Assembly (NCBI GenBank): GCA_016214465.1
Contig: JACROI010000002.1
Coordinates: forward strand, 1 to 33,331
Reading direction: 5' to 3'
Source: Candidatus Magasanikiibacteriota bacterium
GTDB lineage: Bacteria > Patescibacteriota > Patescibacteriia > Magasanikbacterales > UBA10003
DNA: 33,331 nt
The notes under the pieces were generated by a model that saw only the letters and a list, made by a program, of their open reading frames with translations, made no database searches and was not told where the DNA came from. A program made the position numbers and the translations under genes. Below are positions 18,450 through 26,722 of this stretch, piece after piece (position 1 is the stretch's first letter; every line of letters begins with the position of its first letter).

Positions 18450-19604
18450 ATGAAATTTTCTTGCACACAGGAAAACTTTTTACAAGGTCTGCAGGTGGTG
18501 AGTCACGCCGCCGGTAAAAACATTTCTTTGCCGATTTTGAATAATGTTTTAATAAAAATTGAAAACAAGGAATTGAAATTGGTAACCACTAATTTGGAAA
18601 TGGCCATTAGTTGCTGTTTGAGAGCCAAGGTGGATGAAGATGGTGAGTTTACAGTGCCTTGCCGACTTCTAACCGACTATTTGTCAGTAAGCTCTCCAGG
18701 CCGAGTTGATGTGGAACAAAAAGACAGTGAGTTGTTGGTGCAGAGCGCGAGTGATAAAACCATGATCAAGGGTAATGTGGCAGTGGATTTTCCTTTGGTG
18801 CCACAATTGGAAAGAAAAAAGATGTATGGCTTAAAAGTGGTTGATTTTAAGGAAATGGCGCAAAAAGTGATTTTTGCAGCGTCTAAAAATGAGGCTAGAC
18901 CTGAGTTGGGTGGTGTTTTGCTTAATTTTAATCCTGATTTTAAGCTGGGATTTGTGGTGTCAGCTGCCACAGACAGTTATCGTTTGGCTGAAAAAGAGGT
19001 GAAATTATTGGAAAATTTGACTAATAAGAGTTATAGTGCCGAAACATCAAAGGTGATTGTGCCTGTTCGGGCTTTGCAAGAGATTTTGCGTATTGTTTCC
19101 ACTTATCATGAAGATTTGGAAGAAGAGCATCATGTGGAAATAGTGGTGTCTGATAGTCAGATTATGTTTTCCTATGGTTTGGTTGAGCTTGTTTCCCGTT
19201 TAATTGAAGGACAGTATCCTGATTATCGTCAAATTATTCCGGCCAATTCTAAAACCAATATATCGTTTAATGTGGCTGAGTGGATAAAGAGAATCAAAGC
19301 CGCCAGCCTGTTCTCTAATGTGGGCATAAATGGCATTGTGTTGACCTTTAAGGCCGGTAATGAGCAAAAGACGACATTCATATCAACCAACGGTCAATTA
19401 GGTAATTACACCAGCGAAGAATTGTGTCAAATTGAAGGTGAGGATAATCATATTTTATTGAATTACCGCTATTTGTTGGATGGATTGATGAATTTAAGCT
19501 CGGAAGAGGCGGTCTTGAAAGTTATTTCGCCAAATTCACCTTGTGTTTTGTCTTCCAAGTCCGGTAGTGGGTATTTATATATAATAATGCCGATTAAAGA
19601 ATAG
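18450..19604 (+). CDS. dnaN: DNA polymerase III subunit beta (sliding clamp)
   Basis: MKFSCTQENFLQGLQVVSHAAGKNISLPILNNVLI..., 384 aa, adjacent to dnaA. Confidence 0.95.
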   Translation: MKFSCTQENFLQGLQVVSHAAGKNISLPILNNVLIKIENKELKLVTTNLEMAISCCLRAKVDEDGEFTVPCRLLTDYLSVSSPGRVDVEQKDSELLVQSASDKTMIKGNVAVDFPLVPQLERKKMYGLKVVDFKEMAQKVIFAASKNEARPELGGVLLNFNPDFKLGFVVSAATDSYRLAEKEVKLLENLTNKSYSAETSKVIVPVRALQEILRIVSTYHEDLEEEHHVEIVVSDSQIMFSYGLVELVSRLIEGQYPDYRQIIPANSKTNISFNVAEWIKRIKAASLFSNVGINGIVLTFKAGNEQKTTFISTNGQLGNYTSEELCQIEGEDNHILLNYRYLLDGLMNLSSEEAVLKVISPNSPCVLSSKSGSGYLYIIMPIKE

Positions 19605-19615
19605 GTTAAAAATTG

Positions 19616-19641
19616 AAAAGCCGCCCCATGGGCGGTTTTTT
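19616..19641 (+). terminator. Intrinsic terminator of dnaN
   Basis: AAAAGCCGCCCCATGGGCGGTTTTTT. Confidence 0.85.
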
Positions 19642-19659
19642 ATTTCCCCTAAAACGCTA

Positions 19660-19935
19660 AAAGGGCGACTTTTAAGCCCAAAAACATAATGTTGTTTAAT
19701 GGCGAGTCGCCCTTGTTAATCCAAGAAGCGAACTCGTCTACCCCGAGATAATCGGAGTAAACCGTCTACTAACCTGCAGACGGTTAAATGGCGAATATAC
19801 ATTCTTCTGGGATTTGTTTTGTCTCCTTTTACCCTTTGGTGGTTTATTAACTGGTTTAAGTTAAAAACCATATTTGTCCCAGTTGGGACACCACAGAGTA
19901 ATGGAGTAAAGCTGAAAAGAACAACTCTTCTGATA
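19660..19935 (-). ncRNA. Candidate orphan structured RNA (~270 nt)
   Basis: Minus-strand unit between consensus promoter (19939..19967) and terminator-like stem (AAGGGCGACT...AGTCGCCCTTTT). Internal stems TGTCCC/GGGACA, GGTTT/AAACC inside GTGG/CCAC, AACCGTCT/AGACGGTT, ACTCCGA/TCGGGGT. Confidence 0.5.
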
Positions 19936-19938
19936 TAT

Positions 19939-19967
19939 ATTATACCATGAAAAACAGCACTTGTCAA
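19939..19967 (-). promoter_or_regulatory. Consensus sigma70 promoter
   Basis: Minus strand TTGACA-N17-TATAAT with TG-extended -10 (CATGGTATAAT). Confidence 0.85.
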
Positions 19968-20041
19968 CATTTGTGTGTATAAGTTTTATTTTTTCTCTAA
20001 ATCTAGCTGTAATTTTGATTTTTTATAAATTTATCCACAGA

Positions 20042-20071
20042 AAATTTGTCTACACCATACTATACAAATCT
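20042..20071. repeat. 30-bp palindrome copy 3
   Basis: AAATTTGTCTACACCATACTATACAAATCT; preceded by TTATCCACAG. Confidence 0.85.
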
Positions 20072-20144
20072 GGGGATAAAGTATGGGTTATGAGCAAGTT
20101 ATCCACAGGATGTGTCTACTTAAAGTGGAAAACTTCTACAGAGT

Positions 20145-20174
20145 GAATTTGTATAGACTATATTAGACAAATTT
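20145..20174. repeat. 30-bp palindrome copy 4
   Basis: GAATTTGTATAGACTATATTAGACAAATTT; preceded by AGTTATCCACAGG at ~20097. Confidence 0.85.
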
Positions 20175-20188
20175 TTTAATCAAAACAA

Positions 20189-20214
20189 AACATCCCCGAT
20201 AAATCAGGGATGTT
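20189..20214 (-). terminator. Intrinsic terminator of pnp
   Basis: AACATCCC...GGGATGTT. Confidence 0.75.
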
Positions 20215-20225
20215 TGGGTAATGCT

Positions 20226-22451
20226 TTAAAATCTCCGTCGTCCGCCTCCACGGCGGTCGTTGTTTCCACTAGGACGCGGTCGGCGCTCCATTGGCGGGCG
20301 GTCAACATAGCCCTCGGGTTTGGGCAAGAGTTCTTTCATTGTTAAATTAGTTCTGCCCATGTCGTCAATTTCTTTAACTTTCACTTTCACCTTGTCGCCA
20401 ACTTGCACAACATCTTCAACGCTATTAGTTCTGCCCCAAGCCATTTCGGAAATATGCACCAAACCCTCTTTGCCCGGCAACACTTCCACAAATGCGCCAA
20501 AATCCATCAAGCGGGTAACCGTTCCATCATAAATTTCGCCAGGCTCAACTTCTTTTACAATGTCGCGCACTATTTTTTCCGCTTTTTCCAACGCCTCTTT
20601 ATTCACGGCAGTAATGGACACGGTGCCGTCTTGTTCAATGTCAATTTCCACACCGGTATCTTCAATGATTTTATTGATAATTTTACCCCCTGGTCCGATG
20701 ACCTCGCGAATTTTATCAACATCAATTTTGAAAGCGACAATGCGCGGAGCATATTGGGATAATTCAGTCCGCGGAGCTGGAATCGCTTTGTTCATCGCTT
20801 CCAGTACTTGCAATCGCGCTTCACGAGCGCGTGATAATGTTTCCTTAACAATTTTTTCTACCAGCCCTTCTGTTTTAGTATCCATTTGAATAGCGGTAAT
20901 GCCATTCACAGTGCCGGCGACTTTAAAATCCATTCCGCCTTTACCATCTTCCAAATCCTGCAAGTCGGTTAAAATTTGATAGTCATCTCCACCTTGATTA
21001 AAATTAGAAGCTAAACCAATAGCCACTCCGGCCACAGGTGATTTGATTGGCACGCCGGCATCCATCAAAGCCAAAGACGATCCGCAGGTTGAGGCCATTG
21101 AAGATGAACCATTGGAACCAAGAACTTCAGACACCACGCGAATGGTGTAAGGGAAATTCTCTTTGCTTGGCAAAACCGGCACCAAGGCCTTTTCCGCGAG
21201 AGCCCCATGGCCAATATCGCGTCGTCCAGGGCCACGCATCGGGCCAACTTCGCCAACGCTATACGGAGGGAAATTATAGTGATGCATGTAGCGTTTTTTG
21301 CTCGCGCCTTCAATACCCTCCAAAGTTTGTACAGCGGCAGGTGAGCCAAGTGTAATTGTACTCAAAACCTGTGTTTCTCCGCGTGAAAATAAGGCGGAAC
21401 CATGGGTGCGCGGCAGTACTGCGGCTTCAGCCATAAGCTGACGAATATCTTTAAGAGAGCGGCCATCCACACGTTTTTTTTCTTTAATGATTTTTTCCGT
21501 GATAAACTCTTCCACTATAAGTTTGTATCTTGAAAAAATCAGTTTGCGGCGATCTTTGCCAATGTTTTTTTCTTGCAAGTGTTCTTCCAATTTTTTGGAT
21601 AAAGAATCAAAAGCTCCAAATCGTTCGGCTTTAATTGTAAGATTTTTATCAAAAAAATGTTTGGCAACATTAGTTTTGATAAATTCGCGCGCAATATCCA
21701 ATAATTCATTTTCACTGGCGGCGGAAGTGTCTTCATCAGCGTCCAAATCCTGTTTTAACACGATTTTTTCTTTGCCAACCGCATTTTGCACTTTATTTAT
21801 CAAGTCAATTACTTCTTTCAAGTGTTTTTGACCAAAAATAATGCCTTCCAACACAGTTTCTTCCGGCACTTCATTGGCGCCAGCTTCCAACATTATTACT
21901 TTTTCAGGAGTACCGGCCACCACCAAATCCATAGCGCTTTTTAAACGCGCTTCATAAGAGGGATTGATTACCCATTCGTTATTTATCTGGCCAATACGAA
22001 TGCCGCCAATCGGGCCTTTCCAAGGAATGTCGGAAATCGCTAAAGCGCAAGACGCGGCCACTAGTCCGAGCACATCAGGGTCGTTTTCTCCGTCAAAAGA
22101 CAATACAGCCACCACTGCCTGCACTTCATTTCTGACAGTATCGTCAAAAAGCGGGCGGATGGCGCGGTCAATCATGCGGCCGGAAAGAACGGATTCGTCG
22201 CTCGGCCGGCCTTCGCGTTTGATAAAGCGAGAGCCCTTGATTAAGCCGGCGGCATAGAGTTTTTCTTCAAATTCCACCATCAATGGGAAAAAATCCACGC
22301 CTTCGCGCGGCTTTTTGCTCATGACAGTTGACGCTAAAATAACAGTGTCCCCGTACTGAACAGTGCAGGAACCATTGGTTTGGTTGGTAAATTTACCAAC
22401 CTCTACGGTGAGGGTTTTACCGCCCCACTCGCAAGAGAATTTTTGGACCAT
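20226..22451 (-). CDS. pnp: Polyribonucleotide nucleotidyltransferase
   Basis: Two RNase PH domains, KH (EVIGPGGKIINKIIEDTGVEIDIEQDG), S1 (GEIYDGTVTRLMDFGAFVEVLPGKEGLVHISEMA). Confidence 0.97.
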   Translation of the reverse strand: MVQKFSCEWGGKTLTVEVGKFTNQTNGSCTVQYGDTVILASTVMSKKPREGVDFFPLMVEFEEKLYAAGLIKGSRFIKREGRPSDESVLSGRMIDRAIRPLFDDTVRNEVQAVVAVLSFDGENDPDVLGLVAASCALAISDIPWKGPIGGIRIGQINNEWVINPSYEARLKSAMDLVVAGTPEKVIMLEAGANEVPEETVLEGIIFGQKHLKEVIDLINKVQNAVGKEKIVLKQDLDADEDTSAASENELLDIAREFIKTNVAKHFFDKNLTIKAERFGAFDSLSKKLEEHLQEKNIGKDRRKLIFSRYKLIVEEFITEKIIKEKKRVDGRSLKDIRQLMAEAAVLPRTHGSALFSRGETQVLSTITLGSPAAVQTLEGIEGASKKRYMHHYNFPPYSVGEVGPMRGPGRRDIGHGALAEKALVPVLPSKENFPYTIRVVSEVLGSNGSSSMASTCGSSLALMDAGVPIKSPVAGVAIGLASNFNQGGDDYQILTDLQDLEDGKGGMDFKVAGTVNGITAIQMDTKTEGLVEKIVKETLSRAREARLQVLEAMNKAIPAPRTELSQYAPRIVAFKIDVDKIREVIGPGGKIINKIIEDTGVEIDIEQDGTVSITAVNKEALEKAEKIVRDIVKEVEPGEIYDGTVTRLMDFGAFVEVLPGKEGLVHISEMAWGRTNSVEDVVQVGDKVKVKVKEIDDMGRTNLTMKELLPKPEGYVDRPPMERRPRPSGNNDRRGGGRRRF

Positions 22452-22467
22452 AAATTTTACTTATTAG

Positions 22468-22702
22468 GGTCTGTCGTCAAATGCTCTTTCGTAGCGAAAT
22501 TTCAAAATTTTGAGCGAAAATTATAAGCGGAGCTTGGAATTTCGTCGGGCTTCGCCAAAAGCAAATAAATTTGCTTTTGGTCTCATCCCTAGAAATTATG
22601 AAGAGCGAGGAGCCCTATACATAGTATAAGGCGACGAAGCTCTGAATAATTTGCAGTCAAAATTTTGAAATTGCAGCCGAATATGGCATTTGGCGACAGA
22701 CC
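22468..22702. repeat. 235-bp element with ~65-bp imperfect terminal inverted repeats in pnp leader
   Basis: GGTCTGTCGTCAAATGC...AATTTCAAAATTTTGA... vs reverse complement of right end GGTCTGTCGCCAAATGC...AATTTCAAAATTTTGA...; internal perfect CCAAAAGCAAA-TAAA-TTTGCTTTTGG. Confidence 0.85.
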
Positions 22703-22704
22703 AT

Positions 22705-22760
22705 TTGGTCCAAAAGCTGAAGACCGTGCGATTTTCGCGGTCTCTGTGTTTTTGGACCAA
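22705..22760 (-). promoter_or_regulatory. Second leader hairpin upstream of pnp
   Basis: TTGGTCCAAAA ... TTTTTGGACCAA outer stem, GACCGTGCG...CGCGGTC inner stem. Confidence 0.7.
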
Positions 22761-22863
22761 TTGAATTAATTGTTAAGTTGATTGAATTGTAGCAGATTGG
22801 GGTGAAAAAGGCAAATTTTTGTAAAAAATTGCTTTTAAAGAATTAAAAAGTACATTATGTTAA

Positions 22864-22890
22864 AAAAACGACCCAAATCGGGTCGTTTTT
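22864..22890 (-). terminator. Intrinsic terminator after NYN gene
   Basis: AAAAACGACCC-AAATC-GGGTCGTTTTT. Confidence 0.85.
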
Positions 22891-22914
22891 ATTTTATAAA
22901 AAAATTTTTGTTGA

Positions 22915-23451
22915 TTACACTTTTTTAAATCTTGCTTTTCTTTCCACGCTTTTGTCAATAATCAAAAATCTTTTTTTATCTTCTGACAAATCAGTATAGC
23001 CGTCAGCCGCTTCAATCAATTTGGCCGAGGAAGTTTCTCTAAAAGCCATAATTTCCACTTGTTTGCCTTGATTTTGCAGATATTCAACCAATGGAATATA
23101 GTCGCCATCGCCAGACACCAGAATAATCGCATCCAAACTCGTGGACAGGCGCACCGCGTCAATGGTAATACCAACATCCCAGTCGGCTTTTTTAGCTCCG
23201 CCGAAAAAAATCTGCAAGTCCCTTTCTTTTGTTTCAATGCCCAAATTGGTCAGGGCGGAAAAAAATGGTTTTTCTTCGCCAGTCGGCGTCTTCACCACAT
23301 AAGCAATGGCGCGGATAAGTTTTCTATCAGCCACGCCGGCTTTGACGATTTCGCCGAAATTCACTTTGGCGTCAAAAAGATTTTTGGCGCTGTAATAAAG
23401 ATTTTGAACATCAATAAAAATGCCCACGCGTTGTTCAGGATGTTTTATCAT
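22915..23451 (-). CDS. NYN-domain (LabA/DUF88-like) protein
   Basis: RVGIFIDVQNLYYSA...DWDVGITIDAVRLSTSLDAIILVSGDGDYIPLVEYLQNQGKQVEIMAF. Confidence 0.88.
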   Translation of the reverse strand: MIKHPEQRVGIFIDVQNLYYSAKNLFDAKVNFGEIVKAGVADRKLIRAIAYVVKTPTGEEKPFFSALTNLGIETKERDLQIFFGGAKKADWDVGITIDAVRLSTSLDAIILVSGDGDYIPLVEYLQNQGKQVEIMAFRETSSAKLIEAADGYTDLSEDKKRFLIIDKSVERKARFKKV

Positions 23452-23455
23452 ACAA

Positions 23456-23482
23456 TGTCATTCCCGCGAAAGCGGGAATCCA
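23456..23482. repeat. Dispersed palindromic repeat, type B
   Basis: TGTCATTCCCGCGAAAGCGGGAATCCA. Confidence 0.75.
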
Positions 23483-23492
23483 GTTAGTGAAA

Positions 23493-23834
23493 TTATTCAG
23501 CCACCGGAGAGGTGGGAATAACAACTTCCTCCTCCTCTTCAGCCAGCTGTTTGGCCGCCATAGTGGCGGTTTTTTTAAGTTTGAGAGTCGCGATAATGTT
23601 TAAATAGCTCTTTGGGTTTTCATTTTCCAAGTATTTCAGCAAGCGGCGGCGTTCATTAACCTTGCGCAAAAGTCCGCGGCGGGACGAATTGTCTTTTTTG
23701 TGGGTCTTCAAATGCCCCAAAAGTTGTTTGATTTCTTCCGTGAGAATGGCAATCTGCACCTCGGTGGAGCCTGTGTCGTTCTCGTGTGTTTTAAACTTCT
23801 CAATGATCTTCTCCTTTAAATTTTTGTCTAACAT
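23493..23834 (-). CDS. rpsO: 30S ribosomal protein S15 with acidic C-terminal extension
   Basis: HENDTGSTEVQIAILTEEIKQLLGHLKTHKKDNSSRRGLLRKVNERRRLLKYL; start moved to internal Met at 23834. Confidence 0.94.
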   Translation of the reverse strand: MLDKNLKEKIIEKFKTHENDTGSTEVQIAILTEEIKQLLGHLKTHKKDNSSRRGLLRKVNERRRLLKYLENENPKSYLNIIATLKLKKTATMAAKQLAEEEEEVVIPTSPVAE

Positions 23835-23951
23835 AATGCGTTGCGTTAACCATGGATAATTAAGGCATTTCTCAATTTCCACGGGAGATTAAATAGGCCT
23901 AATCTCTTGATTAATAAATTGATTATACTTAAAACAGCTAAAAATGTCAAA

Positions 23952-24518
23952 TTATTTTAACAATTCATGCGTTAATTCTCCAACACCGATTCTTTTTTTC
24001 GCTGAATATGGAATAACTTTATAGTCGCAGAAACAATCCTTTATTTTTTGCAACTGTTCAATGTATTCCGATTTTTTGATTTTATCAACTTTATTCGTCA
24101 CGATAATAATGTCTTTGCCGGCTTTTTGTAAACTGCCAAACACATTCAAATCATCTTGGGTCGAGCCGACTTTCGCGTCAACGATTAAAATCACTTTTTT
24201 AAATTCGTAACCGGATTTGAAAAAATACCAATTAAGCATTTTTTGCATTTGTTGCCGCGCTTCTCCGGATTTTTTGGCAAAGCCATAGCCGGGCAAGTCA
24301 ATTAAATAAAAGGCCTTGTTGATCAAGTATATATTTATCTGTTGTGTCAGTCCGGGAGTGGAGCCGGTTCTAGCCAAATTTTGATTGGCCAAAGAATTGA
24401 TAACGCTTGATTTGCCGACATTGGAGCGACCAATAAAAACAATTTGTGGAGTGCCGTCCTCAAAAATTTCATTGGTGCCAACGACACCTTTTACAAATTT
24501 AGCCGATCTGATGTTCAT
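23952..24518 (-). CDS. engB: Ribosome biogenesis GTPase EngB/YsxC
   Basis: IVFIGRSNVGKSSVINSLANQ, TPGLTQQIN, LIDLPGYGFAKKS, VTNKVDK. Confidence 0.95.
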   Translation of the reverse strand: MNIRSAKFVKGVVGTNEIFEDGTPQIVFIGRSNVGKSSVINSLANQNLARTGSTPGLTQQINIYLINKAFYLIDLPGYGFAKKSGEARQQMQKMLNWYFFKSGYEFKKVILIVDAKVGSTQDDLNVFGSLQKAGKDIIIVTNKVDKIKKSEYIEQLQKIKDCFCDYKVIPYSAKKRIGVGELTHELLK

Positions 24519-24601
24519 ATCTATTTTTTATTCTTTTTCGGTTTTTTTATGTTTCTTTGCTGTGCGCTGTTTCCTTTTGCCATATAGATTGTTGTTAAGA
24601 A

Positions 24602-26068
24602 TTATATTTTTTTATATCTCGTATGCGAAGCGCCTCCAGGCACCACAACATCCTTCTCCACCAAAAACACCCCGTCATTTTTCGCTATTTTTATCATTTC
24701 CTCTGTAAAACCACTCTTACCGAATAAAATATAGTATTCTTTTCTGTCGTCTTTATTCCAATCCACTTTGGCCGCTTTCTTTTTTAACTCTTCGTAGATA
24801 TTTGTTCCAATTGGTTTTTCCGACCACTTGCACTCGCCAAAAATTATTTTCTTTTCCGACGAACTAAATCCAACCGCATCAATTTCCAAATTACTGTCCC
24901 AGTAACGACCCACTCTTTCAAACGCAAAAATTTTATCCTGCCAAGTAATCAGTAGCTCAATTGCGACCCGTTCGTACACTTGCGCGGTGATACTCTTAAA
25001 ACCGGAATTTACATTGTCGTTATATTTTAAGCCGTTAAACATTTTTTCCAATACATAATTGTAGTTGTCCATTTCCAAGTAACTTTTGTAGGGGAAAATA
25101 TATTGGAACCAAAAAACAAAAAAATTATCGGAAATTTTATACAAACCGCGGCGCGATTTATCCGGCTTATCCTCGGTTATAGGCACTTCGCGTTTCACCA
25201 AACGCAAATTTATCAGTACGGAAATATACTTATTTGCCGTTGCTTTATCCAGTCCGACTTCATTAACTATTTCGCTTAGTTTTTTCTTACCCAAAGCAAT
25301 GGCACGTAAAATCGCCAAATAGTTTTTTGTTTCCCGCAGTTCTTCTTTTAAGGTGAATTCCACCTCATTGTACAAAAAAGCGGTTTTGGTAAAAATCTTT
25401 TTCTTGATTTCTTCTGATAATTCACCGCCATCCACAAACTCTTTAAGATACGCGGGCATTCCGCCGGTGATGGTATAAATATTTAAAAAATCAGAAAAAC
25501 TCTTTTCCGGGAAAAATTTTCGGGATTGGGAAAAATTTAATGGATCAACCAATATTTGACCGGTGCGGCGGCCAAACAAGGGAGCGCTTTGATTTAATGT
25601 TTCCGATTCCATCATGGCGATGCTTGATCCGGACAATATTAAGAATATTTTGGTATTCTTCAAATACTCATCCCAGCCCTTTTGAAAAAGAGAACTGGTT
25701 GATTTATCATTTTCAGTAAGATAAGGATATTCATCTATCGCCAAAACCAAAGATGTGTCGGTTGTTTTTGTTTTTAAATATGAGAATGCTTCTATCAAAT
25801 CGCCAAAGCCGTTTTTGATTAGTATCTGATCTTTAAAATAACTGCCAACAATTTGACCCAACTCGCGCAATTGATCAGCTGTAGTGCGCTTGTCGGCTAA
25901 AAAATATATCGCCGGTTTGTCTTTGATGAATTGTTTAATAAGTTCAGTTTTACCAACGCGACGTTTGCCATAAATAATAAAAAATTGGGCAATATTGGAT
26001 TGCCATTTTTCATTTAGCACCTTTAATTCTTGTTCACGGTTGATAAAAGGCATGTTGTTATAGTACAT
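24602..26068 (-). CDS. Archaeal-type ATPase with DUF234-like C-terminus
   Basis: FINREQELKVLNEKW, YGKRRVGKTELIKQF (P loop), AIDEYPYL, C-terminal VGRYWDSNLEIDAVGFSSSEKKIIFGECKWSEKPIG nuclease-like region. Confidence 0.85.
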   Translation of the reverse strand: MYYNNMPFINREQELKVLNEKWQSNIAQFFIIYGKRRVGKTELIKQFIKDKPAIYFLADKRTTADQLRELGQIVGSYFKDQILIKNGFGDLIEAFSYLKTKTTDTSLVLAIDEYPYLTENDKSTSSLFQKGWDEYLKNTKIFLILSGSSIAMMESETLNQSAPLFGRRTGQILVDPLNFSQSRKFFPEKSFSDFLNIYTITGGMPAYLKEFVDGGELSEEIKKKIFTKTAFLYNEVEFTLKEELRETKNYLAILRAIALGKKKLSEIVNEVGLDKATANKYISVLINLRLVKREVPITEDKPDKSRRGLYKISDNFFVFWFQYIFPYKSYLEMDNYNYVLEKMFNGLKYNDNVNSGFKSITAQVYERVAIELLITWQDKIFAFERVGRYWDSNLEIDAVGFSSSEKKIIFGECKWSEKPIGTNIYEELKKKAAKVDWNKDDRKEYYILFGKSGFTEEMIKIAKNDGVFLVEKDVVVPGGASHTRYKKI

Positions 26069-26088
26069 TAATTAGTATGCTTGTAAGT

Positions 26089-26118
26089 AGTATACCGTAT
26101 GAGTATACTATTTGTCAA
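26089..26118 (-). promoter_or_regulatory. Promoter with overlapping palindromic operator candidate
   Basis: Minus strand TTGACA-N18-TATACT; palindrome AGTATAC-CGTATGA-GTATACT covers the -10. Confidence 0.65.
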
Positions 26119-26330
26119 TAGTGTGCTCATCTAATGAGTGGCCTCATTATTAAAAAACAAAATCAAAGATTGACTGTTGACGGAGATATAATTACTTAAG
26201 TGATGTAAAAATTAATTGCGATTTGAAAATCCGGAACATGCAATTCAATAAAAATGCCTATTTTTTTGTTCATAATTTAATGTGTATATGGGTTCACAGT
26301 ATCATTTCACCTTTAAAAGTCAAACATAAA

Positions 26331-26382
26331 AAATTCAATTTCAGCACGCGTCCTTGCCAAAAAAGTAAAATGAGATTTACTT
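26331..26382 (+). promoter_or_regulatory. Duplicated promoter cassette, copy 1
   Basis: CGCGTCCTTGCCAAAAAAGTAAAATGAGATTTACTT; TTGCCA-N16-TTTACT. Confidence 0.6.
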
Positions 26383-26420
26383 GGAATACAATAATTTCTT
26401 AAACATATCCACATGGCCCC

Positions 26421-26449
26421 TCGACACGATTATTTATATTATATATAAT
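26421..26449 (+). promoter_or_regulatory. Sigma70-like promoter for riboswitch transcript
   Basis: TCGACA-N17-TATAAT, ~24 nt before the aptamer. Confidence 0.65.
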
Positions 26450-26472
26450 TGTTTTAGTTCTTTATAAAATTT

Positions 26473-26570
26473 ATTATCAAGAAGAGACGAGGGATTTGGC
26501 CCGCTGACTCTCTACCAACCTAACCATAACGGTCAAGGTGGTAATTCCAACCCACAATGGGAAAGATGTG
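26473..26570 (+). promoter_or_regulatory. SAM-I (S-box) riboswitch aptamer
   Basis: TTATCAAGAAGAGACGAGGGATTTGGCCCGCTGACTCTCTACCAACC...GGTCAAGGTGGTAATTCC...GGGAAAGATG follows S-box consensus (GAGGGA..GGCCC..UGA..CAACC..AAGGUG.UAA.UCC..GAAAGAU); usual G-C pair in GCAACC/GGUGC appears as C-G (CCAACC/GGTGG). Confidence 0.88.
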
Positions 26571-26596
26571 TCCTTATTTTTTAAGGGAATTTTGGT

Positions 26597-26624
26597 ATCT
26601 TATCCTGTTGGGTAAGATTTTTTT
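26597..26624 (+). terminator. Riboswitch expression-platform terminator
   Basis: ATCTTATCC-TGTT-GGGTAAGAT followed by TTTTTTT. Confidence 0.8.
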
Positions 26625-26722
26625 GTTTTAATTTTAAATTACAATAGAAAAATCTTACTCACAACGGTGTGGGTATGGATAGGGTAAGTCAGATAATTGC
26701 AACCAACCATAAGGAGAAAATC

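Noticed and set aside
19716-19970. 84-aa minus-strand ORF
   Set aside because: Its start lies upstream of the predicted transcription start (promoter 19939..19967), and the region is dominated by stems; interpreted as a candidate ncRNA instead.
20403-21355. Many ORFs antisense to pnp, tig, rmuC and the giant gene
   Set aside because: Each lies opposite a clearly recognisable conserved CDS and shows no family motifs.
23059-23487. 142-aa ORF ending in MSFPRKRESS
   Set aside because: Antisense to the NYN gene; the tail is the common translation of the type B palindromic repeat.
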